Under the pieces are notes generated by a model. The model was not told where the DNA came from. It worked only from the letters and a program-made list of their open reading frames with translations, and made no database searches. A DNA stretch of 64,000 nt, taken from positions 23,678,756-23,742,755 of the forward strand of contig CM046836.1 in assembly GCA_025618425.1 (NCBI GenBank), in the 5' to 3' direction. The position numbers and the translations under genes are program-made. Shown here one piece after another: positions 22,608 to 33,904 of this stretch. This stretch comes from Heliocidaris tuberculata. Taxonomy: Eukaryota > Echinodermata > Echinoidea > Camarodonta > Echinometridae. Position 1 is the first letter of the stretch; each line of letters begins with the position of its first letter.

Positions 22608-24744
22608 TTAAAAAGAGTAAAGTCGTATGTTTTTCAGTTAATATGCAGATGAGCTTCACTCATAACACATAACATCTTCAGAAAGAAATTTTCCAAAACA
22701 TGTGTTACATGTTTTATCACAATTTTGAAAGTTCAAATTTTTTCAGCCAGTTATTCTCACAAGCAGAGTCATATTGTGTGGAATACTGTGATTCTGCATA
22801 TTAGCTTTCATGATTCATATGCCCTCTCATAGTCATTGCTCCATCTATCTTATAATTTTGTAATTTTGTGTGGAATCATGGGTTACTGCATGTATTTGAT
22901 TTGTAGTGGGAGCAGTAAAATATCCTAAAATGATAAATAATTCAATGTTCTGTATTTTTCTGTGAGTACAAATCAAATAACATGTTAAAGCCTTTCTCAA
23001 GTACAGTGAAATGGATTGAATATTCTGACAATAATAATGTACTAAGAATATTTTTTTTGGTATGATTTTGAATACATGTCTTTTTTAAAGTTAATCTACA
23101 TGTAATAGGGATAATCCTTGTCCCATTTTTTAAATTTGAATGAATGAGATGGAAGTGAATTTCGAGACTTGACAGCTTTCTAATCAGGACCATGAAGTTG
23201 CCATACTTCAGGTGCCAGATGTGAAATCTCTGATGTACATAGTTATTGACTGTTGCTGAGATGTACTTTTTACTGATGTGCTCCAAAAGCTACCACTTAG
23301 GGGTATGAGATGTAGTAATCATTCACTTTGGAAGTGGTTTTCAATGCACCTGTGAGTAGGACTTTTACACTTCAAAAATACTAGTAAAGTACAATTCATG
23401 GGCTTATAACTTACAATATTTGGTTACCTGCTTAATTTGGCAGACATGATCACATTTAATCATGAATAAATAAAATACATCACTGCTTACTGAGAAAAGT
23501 AAAATGTTCAAGCTTTGTTGAACACTTTGTGCAAAATGTGAATTTACATATCAGGCCTACGCACATGTACTTGTTTGATGCTAATACAAACTGCACGTGC
23601 ATGTATGTAAAGACTGGTTTGAATTATATCAAGAGTGTTTGTAAATTGAAGTATCCAACAGTGAATTTTATTAAAAAAATAAAAATAGGCAACATGAATA
23701 TACAGTTATGTGTCATGCTTATATTGCTGCATTGTTTTTCATGTAAGGTCACACAGAGAGAGAGAGAGTGAGAGAGAGAGAGAGAGAGAGAAAGAAGGTG
23801 ATACATATTAAGAGAAACAGGACAACAAATGATTAAAAGGAATACATGATAATTGCTGGGGGTGGGGTTGGAGGGGCATGTGTTTGTATCCAGGATAAAC
23901 AGGAGATTAACCTTCAGAGGCCTTTTAAGTATGAATTTGGATTGAAACATCTTGCTGATTGTGGGATTCATTATAGGCAAATTGTTTAGTATAAATTGGG
24001 GGGGGGGGGGGGTTGCCTGCATATTTGTAAGTATACAGTGTAGATCATTTATGTGAAAAGGATGGCTGTGTGTAAATAAAGAGAGAATGGGCACATATAA
24101 ATTTTGATAGAAAGCATCTTGCTTATTTAGTGCGATACATATTAACTACACAGTATTCTTTTATGTTGTTTCACTTCATGGATGTACATGCGTGTGTGTG
24201 TTTTTTGTTGTTTTTTTTTTTGGGGGGGGGGCTGATGGGTGAACTGATTAGAATGGGGAGGGGTATACATGGGGTATAGGGCAACAGACAGACACTGTTC
24301 TCCCTTTAGACAAAGCAAATACATGTATAATTACGCTGATCATTTCATGAGACATCGATCACATACATGTATACTTGGTTTCTGTATGGATTACTATATA
24401 AGGTATTAATTAATATGCAAATTGAATTTTATATGATTGACCATCATTACATGACATCACATTGCTCAAAATACCATCTCTGTGCCTAAAGGCTATATCT
24501 GCTCCAAATTATTCAAAGAAATATCTCTCTATTTCATGGTTGCTAAGGTAAAAATGTCCCTAGCAACCAATTCTTTACTTTTTCTTTGTTTTCTACTTAA
24601 TGCCCAAGTTTCAAACGTGGGAACATGTCATTCCTGTTTTGGATACATGTTTTGAACATATCTAGCACATTTTTAGGTACTTCCCAGAGATGGACCACGG
24701 AACTCAAAAACTAAGCAAGAAAACGGGCCTCGGCCCACGGTCTA

Positions 24745-25037
24745 GAACGGCTGTAAATATTTCGGCTTCTATGTCGATGTCGTCGATCTGACTCTCGATC
24801 TAGATTCGTCTTCGCAGTGTATCTGTAACATACAAATTCATAGTGCTTTGTTTTCACATAACATGCCATCTCATATATTCTGATGACACGTTTATATTTT
24901 GTTTGACATGTGTTTTAGGACACTCTGTTGTATATATATGAATGTTTATTAAGAATAAAGACATGAATATAACAGAGTAAAAATAGTTTATCGCTTAAAC
25001 AACCAATACAGTGTATCTATAACAGACGTACAGAGTA
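24745..25037. other. No gene recognised
   Basis: Non-repetitive sequence between TIR element copy 2 and the TA-flanked MITE. AAGAATAAAGACATGAAT at about 24950 looks like a polyadenylation signal, but no coding frame leads into it. Confidence 0.3.
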
Positions 25038-25318
25038 CTGTATACGCCATATATTTCGCGGGGGTTTTATTTTCGCGAATTTCACGCATCATGAGTGGGT
25101 CCCAAATTTAACAACACTCCAAAATATTGCCAACATTAGAAGTCGGTTGAATTTGTTGTCTCCTGGTCAGAAATTCACCACTTCGCTTTGCAAAAGTACA
25201 TCATCACCGCTATTTGTAGATTTGAGAATTTTCCGACCGCGAATTCAACTACTCGCGAAATAGTCTGGTTAGTCCTACTTTCGAAAATTTATGGCCACGA
25301 AATTTATGGCTTATACAG
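25038..25318. mobile_element. TA-flanked MITE rich in TTTCGCG motifs
   Basis: The left end CTGTATACGCCATATATTTC and the reverse complement of the right end CTGTATAAGCCATAAATTTC match at 18 of 20 bases. TA lies on both sides (25036-25037, 25319-25320). Internal words TTTCGCGGGGG, TTTTCGCGAATTT and CTCGCGAAATAG are typical of a CG-rich MITE type. No ORF. The older copies at 16305 and 22379 are its relatives. Confidence 0.8.
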
Positions 25319-25715
25319 TAGTTTCTTTTTACATTAATGATAACATGCCATCTCAAAATCATGATCTTTTCATCCGTATACTGTAGCATATCTTGCCTTT
25401 AGTTGACGTGTTTATATTTTGTACATTGTGCTTTACATTTCTATATAAAAAAAGACATAATCTAACATACACATGTCGATATTGTTATTTATTTGAATGA
25501 GACTGAATTTTGTATTCTAATAGCCCATATAACGTTTAAAAGATGCACGAGTTCCATAAGATATGCATTTTCAGTGCATGTTCTAACATTTTTATCAATT
25601 CCTTCAATGCATAACTACTTAACCTACCAGGAAAAAAATATATCAGAAACCTAAACATGCCAGTGGAAGCACTACACAAATCTTATCACTTTTCATCACA
25701 ACAGCCCCCTCCCCT

Positions 25716-25934
25716 CTCTCTCTCTCCTGTATTCTTTATAATTTCTATCTATCCCCCTGCATGTCTATTTTTTTCTCTCTCTCTCGCTGTCATTTTTCCC
25801 ACTGTGGCTGTATCCTCTCTCTCTCTCTCTCTCTCTTTCTCTCTATCATTTTCTGTCTATGAGTCTCTCTCTCTCATTTTTCCCACCGGCTGTTTCACTG
25901 GCTGTTTCTCCCTCTCTCTCTCTCATTTTTCCAC

Positions 25935-25973
<39 letters not shown>

Positions 25974-25998
25974 CCCCAGGCAATATTTCCCGCTGTAT

Positions 25999-26032
<34 letters not shown>
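25716..26032. repeat. CT-rich microsatellite/minisatellite
   Basis: Long (CT)n runs separated by CATTTTTCCCACTG- and CTGTTTC-type spacers that recur, forming a higher-order tandem repeat. The serine/leucine-rich frames across it are artefacts. Confidence 0.95.
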
Positions 26033-26034
<2 letters not shown>

Positions 26035-26474
26035 TCTTTCAACATTCCACTATACATGATTGAGCAACCTTTAATTGAAGAACTACAAACAAATGCAATC
26101 TGTTGTACATTGTAGGGTACATACACATTTATTTTGGACTTAATACATGTAATGATAATATTTCTATATTACCATAATTGCCTCTTGACTGCTTACTAAA
26201 TACACCATGTTACAATACATTTTGTTTTCCATTGTATACGGTTAGATTTTGATTTCACTTCGTAATGATATTCAAGTTCTCCCCCCCCCCCCCTCAATTT
26301 CATCAATAAACTACTTGCCTTTTACTGTGAATGGGTACTTGGGCTGTACACAGGAGAAGACCCCCCTCCCCCCCCCCCAAGGTGCCACGGGTAATTTATG
26401 CTAGTTAATTTAATTTATGGAACGATCGAACTTTATCGTGTTTATCATATTACTGATATTAAGCGGTATTGCCC

Positions 26475-27240
26475 TGATTTGATTTGATTTTATATCCATT
26501 TATTTCCATATACATCATCAATACATCATCATAAATTTACAATCTTTCAACATGTATGGTCACATAACATTATATACAGTAAGTATAGAAAAGGGGGTCG
26601 TCATAGGAATAGCTTGAGTTATTTCATCACAAATAAAATGAACATGCAATGAATATACATATGCAAACAATGCATAGTGGAAAGCAGAAGGCCAACCAAT
26701 GAAAAACAAATCAAAGGGAAAGAAAGAGAGAGGGAGAGAGAGAGAGGAGTGAGAGGGGATAGTTGCATTCAGATAGTATCAGGTGGAACATAAGGTCTGT
26801 AAATACCAATCACTTTGACCAAATTCCTTACAACTGAGATTCTTATATTGGAATGTACAAGGATACGGTGCTGTAAAATAACAGCTGTAGGTATATTTCT
26901 ATACATAAATACCAATGTTACAAATACAGGAATTAATAATATACAGATTGTTTTGTAATAAAAGAAGCTAAGGCTTAATAATATTGTATATTTCTAGAAA
27001 TGGTGTTAACCACCCCCACCAGCAATACATGAGAGAAGATAATCTTTTAAGCATTTCTTTAAAATATACTTAGTTGAGCTTGAACGTATGTCAATGGGTA
27101 GTGAATTCCAAATATCGGGTCCATTGTGCCTTATGCCTGTTATGTATAGACCTAAGGGTTGTTTTGGGATTGTTCAAATGCCATTAGTGGAAGTTCGAGT
27201 AGGGTATTTATGTATAGACGAGTTTAATTGGAAACATACT
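26475..27240 (-). mobile_element. LINE 3' end (CR1/L2-like), minus strand
   Basis: On the minus strand a coding remnant (27006-27240) is followed by about 500 bp of non-coding sequence and a pentamer tail AAATCAAATCAAATC at 26475-26492, next to AATAAATGGATAT. The C-terminal protein block followed by UTR and a short-repeat tail is the usual 3' end of a CR1/L2-type retrotransposon. A GA-rich microsatellite lies at 26720-26757. Confidence 0.75.
27006..27240 (-). pseudogene. LINE ORF2 C-terminus
   Basis: The translation holds FQLNSSIHKYPTRTS, one in-frame TGA, then GIRHNGPDIWNSLPIDIRSS and LKKCLKDYLLS, ending at TAA 27008-27006. The order YPTR, GPxxWNSLP and a final K/L-rich helix matches the extreme C-terminus of CR1/Jockey-group polyproteins, also seen at 29728-30402 and 47941-48073. 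Inactive. Confidence 0.8.
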
Positions 27241-28178
27241 ATCAAAAGTCACTGGAAGTTCTGAGGAGTGGAATTTACGAATGAATATGACAACTTGGTA
27301 CGAGTGCAGTTCAAAGATTGGAAGCGTATGTAATAATTATATGAAATAGGCCGGGGTTCTGTATTTTCCAAGTATGCAGCATTTGTACACAGACCAAATG
27401 CTGTCTTTTACAGGCAGTGGCGAACGGTGCAATTAACCCAAGAATTCGCATTGATTTGACCTCGCTTTTCTGTTGAATGAACACGATGTTTCGGTGAAAC
27501 CGCTGGGGAAGTGTCGAAGCAAAACTGCTATAACTTTAGCATATGACCATGAATCTGAATGATCTTAATGGTTTTGAAAATGGGAATCAGCAGATTAACT
27601 AGTCATTATATTTTTTTTTTCAAAATCGATGGAAAAACGGGGACAAACGTACAAGAAACATAACATTAAAAATACAAAATAAAAGTCCAAAATATGCATT
27701 AAGATTACACATTTCTAATCGGCAAACAAAAGAGATATTGGAGTATGTCATTAATCAGATATTAAAGATACTTTGTGTGAAATATCATTTTCTAAAAACC
27801 ATGCATCCGAAAATGTCTGTAAAAAATCAAATACAATGCATTTTCGTACCTTGAATCCGAACGCTGATCTACCGAGTCGCTTTCCGTGGCGATAACGTCA
27901 TTCTCAATAATACAGTCCCACATTATGCTAATTCTTGTTGGGTTTGGAACATAAAACGGCTTTCACGTGATTTCGTGGGGGAAAATGTAATCTTTGGAAG
28001 ATTTGAATAATCTTCCAAATGCCTCAGAAATTCATAGCAAATATATATTTACGGAAATAAACCTGAAATAAACTAATTATCGACCTCATGGCTTTACCGT
28101 TTACCATCGACACAGCACTGACATGTTTTTCTTTGGCAGTTTTCTCCAGGTACCACCGTCTGCCGACACTTCTGCGCT
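27241..28178. other. No gene recognised
   Basis: Mixed-composition sequence without a supportable ORF. CAGTGGCGAACGG at 27415 resembles a hAT terminus but has no partner. This is the left flank of the inverted-arm block that begins at about 28179. Confidence 0.35.
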
Positions 28179-28618
28179 GCTATGGAAGGCCATCGACGCC
28201 ATAAATCGTATCGGATACGTATGCTCTATTTAACGTACGTACCGGATACGTATGCTCTATTCAACGTACGTACCGGATACGTATGCTCAAATAGAGCATA
28301 CGTATGCAAACGGACCAATCATAGAGCTGCATTTAAGCATACGTATGCTGAGTAAACTTGCATACGTATGCAATTTAGTTTAGCATACGTATGCTCTGTT
28401 AACTCGAGTACCGCCCAAGCAGCTGTTGTTTTGTCACAGCGGCGGCAGTGGGTGGTCCGTTATCAGTGTAGCGAAGAATGCCTAGTCTCAGCCATCAGTC
28501 TAGATATCAGTGAGCTCATCAATGAGCACCCAAGCCTATTATAATCATCACAAAAAGATATTAAGGCAGAATTCTGAGGGGCGTCGATACTGGGGGGGGG
28601 GGGGGCAGGGAGGGCAAT
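28179..28618 (+). repeat. Inverted arm, left (partner 37868-38255)
   Basis: The arm begins CTATGGAAGGCCATCGACGC and runs through tandem units built of GGATACGTATGCTCTATT and ACGTACGTACC, which recur at about 28211, 28243 and 28276. It continues ACTCGAGTACCGCCCAAGCA, CTGATATC-type sequence and CAGAATTCTGAGGGGCGTCG into a G tract. The reverse complement of 37868-38255 carries the same order. ATACGTAT palindromes are unusually dense here. Confidence 0.88.
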
Positions 28619-29275
28619 TGAGAGAAAGATAACGGTTCGTATCACCTTTTTTTAGGTTGAAAGTTAGTTCGACGCCCGGACTGCTTTTCAGTTATTTGGA
28701 CGCAATACTGCTCTGTATGTAATAGGGATGGGTGCAGGGAGGGGGAGTTTTTCCCCTCCCGCGCGAAGCGCGAAAGCTCTGACGTTTTATAGCAAATTGA
28801 GAGAAAGATAACGGTACCTTTTTTTAGGCGGAAAGTTAGTTCGACGCCCGGACTGCTTTTCAGTTATTTAGAGGCAGTACTGTATGTAACAGGGGTGGGT
28901 GAAGGGAGAGAGGGGGAGGGGGGTTCCCCCTTCCCGCGCAAAATATGAAACATAACGGCTCGTAGCACTATTTTTTAAGGCGGAAAGTTATTTCGACGCT
29001 CAGGCTGCTTTTTAATTATTTGGACGCAATAATGCACTGTATCCAGGGGCCGGTGGGTGCAGGGAGGGGGGGGGGGGGATTCCCGCTTCCCGAGCAAAGC
29101 GCAAAAGGTCTGACGTTTTATAGCAAATTTGAGAGAAATGGCTCGTAGCACCTTTTTTTTAGGCTGAAAGTTAGTTCGATGCCCGCGCTGCTTTTCCTGC
29201 ACAGTATCCAGGGGCCGGTGGGTGCAGGGAGGGGGGGGGGGGTTCCCGCTTCCCGCGCGAAAGCTCTTACGTTTT

Positions 29276-30471
29276 GGGTTTTTTTTTTTTTTTTTTTTTT
29301 TTTATTTGATTTATTTTCTTCTGCATTCATATAAGTACAACATTTTTCGGTAACATATATGAAATAACATACAAAAGTACTTTTTGACAATAAATCATAA
29401 ATAAGTATATGTAACAATCATTTTTCAAAAACAAACACGAAATGATAAATTGTCAAATTATTGTAATTCATCAAATATAAAATCATTTGCGGAAGAAGGA
29501 CTACCATTATAAGCAATTTGCTTGGGAATATGGCAGCCCAGACAAATATTATGAAATAGCTAAAACATGTTTAAATAAGCAGAATGGATAAATAATTGAA
29601 ATCCTAAATTAAAAGCATATTAATGATGATGTTGATGATGGAATGATGATGGTGATGATGATGATGATGATGACGATGATAACGGTGATGATGATGATGA
29701 TGATGATGAAGAGTTGACACAGAAATTTTACCTTGTATATTCAGATAGTAACATCGTTTTAACTTTGGCTTTAAATGAGTAAAGGGAACAACAGAATTTA
29801 ATGAATTTTGAGAGAGAATTCCATAGGTCTGGACCATGGTGTCTTATTGATCTATGGGCAATCAGTAACTTTGGGTTGACTAGATGAAAACTGGAGGAAT
29901 TGCGAGTAGGGTAGGAGTGAATAGTGTTATTTAAATTATAAAAGTTTTGAAATGAAAGAGGGAGCAAGTCATTTAGATACTTAAATATGAACAGTAAACT
30001 TTGTAGTGAATTGATGTCGAATACTGTTAGAGTTTTCAGTTGGTAAAATATTGGTCTGGTGTGAGATAAATATGGTGAACCGGTACATATGCGAAGGGCT
30101 TTCTTTTGCAATAAGTAAATAGAGTTGATTTTTGTTTTGTCGGTGGTGGCCCATACTAAATTGCAATATGTTATATATGGTAATATCAATGAATTATAAA
30201 GCATTATGAGCGTTTTACAAGGGACAAATCTCTTTACTTTATAAAGTATACCAACATTCCTAGAAATAGAAGTAGTTATATGACGTATATGTTCATTCCA
30301 ATTTAAATTTTCATCGATAATGACACCCAAAAATTTGGTATGTCTCTCTCTTTCTAGAGGTACATTATCTATAAGTATGTTGTAAGGAAAAATCAATGAC
30401 ATGAGAATTTACGTGCTTGAAATACATGAAATTGGTTTTATCTAAATTAAGGGACAAAATTAAGGGACAAT
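29276..30471 (-). mobile_element. 5'-truncated LINE inserted into tandem array A
   Basis: The array word ACGTTTT|TATAGCAAAT is split here. On the minus strand the insert begins near 30471 with LNLDKT-like coding sequence, continues through the ORF at 30402-29728, passes a (CAT)n-type microsatellite (29621-29712) and ends in a poly(A) tract seen as about 26 T at 29279-29305. The 5' truncation, poly(A) end and disrupted target show insertion by target-primed reverse transcription. A clean target duplication is hidden by T-rich microhomology. Confidence 0.82.
29728..30402 (-). pseudogene. LINE reverse transcriptase C-terminal region (224 codons)
   Basis: An open minus-strand frame contains HTKFLGVIIDENLNWNEHI (end of the palm/thumb region), LYNSLILPYITYCNLVWA, LLQKKALRICTG, HTRPIFYQLKTL, YPTRNSS and HHGPDLWNSL. 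This is the known order from the end of the reverse transcriptase to the C-terminus in CR1/Jockey-group LINEs. The copy lacks the catalytic FADD region because it is 5'-truncated. A short stretch before the first Met reads LDKTNFMYFK in another frame, which implies a frameshift. The long open frame suggests a fairly young insertion. Confidence 0.88.
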
Positions 30472-31339
30472 TTATAGCAAATATGAGAGAAAGTTAACGG
30501 CTCGTAGCACCTTTTTTAGGCTGAAAGTTAGTTCGACGCCGGGCTGCTTTTTAATTATTTGGACGCAATACTGCATTGTATACAGGGGTTGGTGCAGGGA
30601 GGGGGGGGGGGGGGGTTCTCCCTTCCCGAGCAAAGTGCGAAAGGTCTGACGTTTTATAGCAAATTTGAGAGAAATGGCTCGTAGCACCTTTTTTTAGGCT
30701 GAAAGTTAGTTCGATGCCCGCGCTGCTTTTCCTGCACAGTATCCAGGGGCCGGTGGGTGTAGGATGGGGGGGGGGGGGGGAGTTTTCCGCTTCCCGGACG
30801 AAAGCTCTGACGTCTTATAGCAAATTTGAGAGAAAGTTAACGGCTCGTAGCACCTTTTTTTAGGCTGAAAGTTAGTTCGACGCCCGGGCTGCTTTTCAAT
30901 TATTTGGACGCAGTACTGCACTGTATCCAGGGGCCGGTGGGTGCAGGGAGGGGGGGGGGGGGGTCCCGCTTCCCGCCGCTTCCCGCCGCTTCCCGCGCGA
31001 AAGCTCTTACGTTTTATAGTAAATATGAGAGAAAGTTAACGGCTCGCAGTACCATTTTTTAAGGCGGAAAGTTAGTTTGAAGCGATGCTTTTCAATTATT
31101 TGGACGTAATACTGCACTGTATCCAGGGGCCGGTGGGTGCAGTGAGGGGGGGGGGGGTCCTCCTTCCCGCGCGAAGCGCGAAAACTTTGAAGTTTTAGCA
31201 AAATCTGAGAGAAAGATAACGGCTTGTAGCACCTTTTTAGGCTTTTTTCTCTCTCACTTCCCCCGCTTTTTCGCTCTCACTTTTTTTAAAGGGGCTGAAT
31301 GGGGCGGCATGCCCCCCGGGCCCCCTGGCTACGCCTGTG

Positions 31340-33900
31340 GTGGTGGGTTGTGCCACCCAGACGCCCCCAAGTGGCAAACGCCTATTAATGCACGATAATG
31401 ATAAATGAATGTAATAAAAGAGTTACATTAGCGAGAAAATTAACGGGATAAAAGCTGGTGGAAAACTTTGAGTATAACCCTCTTAATCATAAATGACCAC
31501 TGGTGGAGGGTTGTGAGCGCCGGAGTCCCAAACTCCAGATGCCCATTGTAAAATAAAAAATAGAATAATAAAAATAAAATAAGTCAACTAGATCAGAGAG
31601 AAAAGACGTTCTAAGAGATGGGTTGTTAATACCAGACGCCCCCAAATGCCAAACGCCCATAACTGATTAAAAAATTTGGAAATGAAGTAAAATAAAAGAG
31701 CTAGACATTTTGAGTGGTGGGTTATGTTCCTGCCAGACGCCCCCACAAATCCAAAACGCCCGTCAGTGGTGAATAACGATAATAAATGAATATAATAAAA
31801 GAGATACATTAGCGAGAAAGGTAACGGCTTGAAAGCTATAGTGGAATATGTAGAGCTTAAGCCCCTATACCATAAATGACCACTGCCAGACGTTTTAAGT
31901 GTTGGGTTGTACCAGCTAGACGCCCCAAAATGCAAAACGACCATCACCATTAATGGTTAACGTACTCTGGGGTGTCTGGTGGGCACATCCACCTCTTGAA
32001 ACGTCTGCCAATGATTAATACAGAGATGGCTGTGCTCCATATTTTCCATGAAGTTTCATCCCTTTACTTTTCTGGCTAATCTAGCTCTCTCTTTTCTATG
32101 GGCGTTTGGCAGACACTACCAACAATCATGTTTGACAGTGGTCGGGTGGTCATTCATAATACAGGGGGTTATGTTAAGCATTTCTACCTCAATTATTTTT
32201 AACCTCATTTATGGGCATCCGGCATTCGGGGGAGTCTGGCAGGCACAACCTACCTTTCTCGCTAATGTAGCTCTCTCATTTATTCTATTTTTTATTTCTT
32301 TTTCATTTTATTTTTATGAGCGTTTGGCACTTTGGAGCGTCTGGTGGGCACAACACACCACTCAAAACATCTGGCAAGGTTCATTTATGATACGGGGTTT
32401 ATTTCTCAATATTTTTCAACAGGTTTCATCCCGTTACTTTTCCGGCCAATCTAGCTCTTTTATCTCATTTAATTTCCAACTTTTAAATAATTTTCGGGCG
32501 TTTGACATTTGGGGGTGTCTGGTGGGCACAACCCACCTCTCAGAATGTCTTGCAGTCGTTATTCATAATTCAGAAATTACACTCAATATTTTTTACCACT
32601 TTTCATCGAGTTATTTCTCTCGCTAATCTAGCTGTTTAATTAATTTATTTTTTTCTGATTTTTTTAATCGGTTATGGGCGTCTGGCATTTGGGGCATCTG
32701 GCGGGCACAACACATTCCTAAAAAATTCAAGCAGGGTTCACTCATGATTCAGGGGGTTATATTTTATATTCTCCACCACTTGCCATCAAATTAATTTTCT
32801 CGCCAACCTAGCCCTTTTATTTTATTTATTTATCATTACCATGCTCTAATAATAGGCGTTTTGCATTTAAGGGCGTCTTGCGGGAACAACCATCCCTTAA
32901 AATATATGGCAGTGGTCATTCATGATATAGGGGATTATACTCTATATATTTTTCACTAGCTTTCACCCTTACTTTTCTCGCCAATCTATATGACTTATTT
33001 TTTCCTTCCTTTTTAAAAAATCAATTATGGGCATCTGGCATTCGGGGCGTCTGGCAAGCACAACCTACGGCTCAATTTATCTGGCAGTAGTCATTCATGA
33101 TCATAGACGTAGCCAGGGGGCCCAGGGGGCCACGCCCCCCCCCCATTCAGCCCGTTAAAAAAAAAAAAGGAGAGCGAAAAAGCGGGGAAAGTGAGAGAAA
33201 AAAAGCCTAAAAAGGCGCTACAAGCCGTTATCTATATCTCTCAAATTTTGCTAAGACGTCAAAGTTTTCGCGCTTCGCGTGGGAAGGGGGACTCCCCCCC
33301 CCTCACTGCACCCACATACAGTGCAGTATTGCGTCCACATAATTGAAAAGCAGCGCGGGCGTCGAACTAACTTTCCGCCTAAAAGAAGGTGCTACGAGCC
33401 GTTATCATTCTCTCAAATTTGCTAAAACGTCAGAGCTTTCGCGTTCGCGCGGGAAGGGGGAAAACTCCTCCCCCCCCCCCTCCCTTCACCCATCCCTGTT
33501 ACATACAGTGCGGTATTGCGTCCAAATAATTGAAAAGCAGTCCGAACGTCGAACTAACTTTCCGCCTTTAAAAAAAGGTGCTACGAGGAGTTATCTTTCT
33601 CTCAAATTTTCTATAAAATGTCAGAGCTTTCGCGCTTCGCGGGAGAGGGGGAAACTTCCCCCTTCCTGCACCCACCCCCTGCGGAGCACGCTTCGCATGC
33701 TTATCACCAATTTCGCACGCTTTGCGTGCTCACAACCGCTACCCCTAAAATGAAATCCTGGTTACGTATACGCCGTTGGATCCTTCACGCCAGCCCAGCC
33801 CCCCCCCCCCCCTATTGAAAAATCCTGGCTACACCTGTGTTCATGATACAGGGGGTTATGCTCTACATTTTCCAGCAGTTTTCACCCAGTCACCTTTCAC
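31340..33900. repeat. Tandem array B arranged as a large palindrome
   Basis: From 31340 to about 31945, units read GGGTTGTGCCACCCAGACGC, CAAACGCC, ATTAGCGAGAAA. From about 31960 onward the complement order appears (GGGCGTTTGGCA, GTCTGGTGGGCACAAC, TTTCTCGCTAATCTAGCTC). The motif GTCTGGxGGGCACAAC recurs about every 177 bp (32338, 32517, 32693, 32873, 33048), with some 115-bp units. The centre is near CCATTAATGG (31952-31961). A hAT-type MITE interrupts the right side at 33102-33839. Open frames here (for example 32048-32626) follow the repeat and are not taken as genes. Confidence 0.82.
33102..33839 (-). mobile_element. hAT-type MITE inside array B, 8-bp target duplication
   Basis: The left end CATAGACGTAGCCAGG and the reverse complement of the right end CACAGGTGTAGCCAGG are inverted repeats. 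The flanks 33094-33101 and 33840-33847 are both TTCATGAT. Removing the element restores an array-B unit (GTCATTCATGAT|ACAGGGGGTTAT). Its body holds three array-A units, inverted with respect to 28619-31339, at roughly 180-bp spacing. It has no transposase. Confidence 0.9.
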
Positions 33901-33904
33901 GCTG

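Larger units (their letters stand above)
20592..24742 (+). mobile_element. TIR element copy 2 (4.15 kb) carrying a decayed gene
   Basis: Same ends as copy 1 (GGCCATGGGCCGAGCCT; right end complement GACCGTGGGCCGAGGCCC), TA on each side (20590-20591, 24743-24744), and nearly identical throughout. For example, the 60-codon frame at 20608-20790 on the minus strand matches 14530-14712 in every residue. It lacks the SINE found in copy 1 and has a deletion of about 175 bp between 23926 and 23932 relative to copy 1, which removes one half of the internal duplication. Its flanks do not resemble those of copy 1. Confidence 0.8.
28619..31339 (+). repeat. Tandem array A, about 150-200-bp unit, about 9 units
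   Basis: Each unit reads roughly GAGAGAAAGATAACGGCTCG, TAGCACCTTTTTTTAGGC, AAAGTTAGTTCGACGCCC, TTTTCAATTATTTGGACGCA, GGGTGCAGGGAGG with a G tract, TTCCCGCGCGAAAGCTC and TGACGTTTTATAGC. The array ends with CCTGGCTACGCCTGTG, a hAT-like terminus. A LINE copy interrupts it at 29276-30471. Related arrays lie at 33102-33839 (inverted) and 44225-44696. Confidence 0.88.

Noticed and set aside
25657..26115. 152-codon plus-strand ORF rich in Ser and Leu
   Set aside because: It is a translation of a CT microsatellite and its spacers.
30472..31201. Several 60-75-codon minus-strand ORFs with similar protein sequence
   Set aside because: They are the same frame repeated in array A units and contain Pro runs from G tracts.
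32048..32626. 192-codon ORF with internal protein-level repeats
   Set aside because: The repeat period follows the tandem DNA unit (array B), other copies are broken, and there is no start or splice context. Treated as a by-product of the array.
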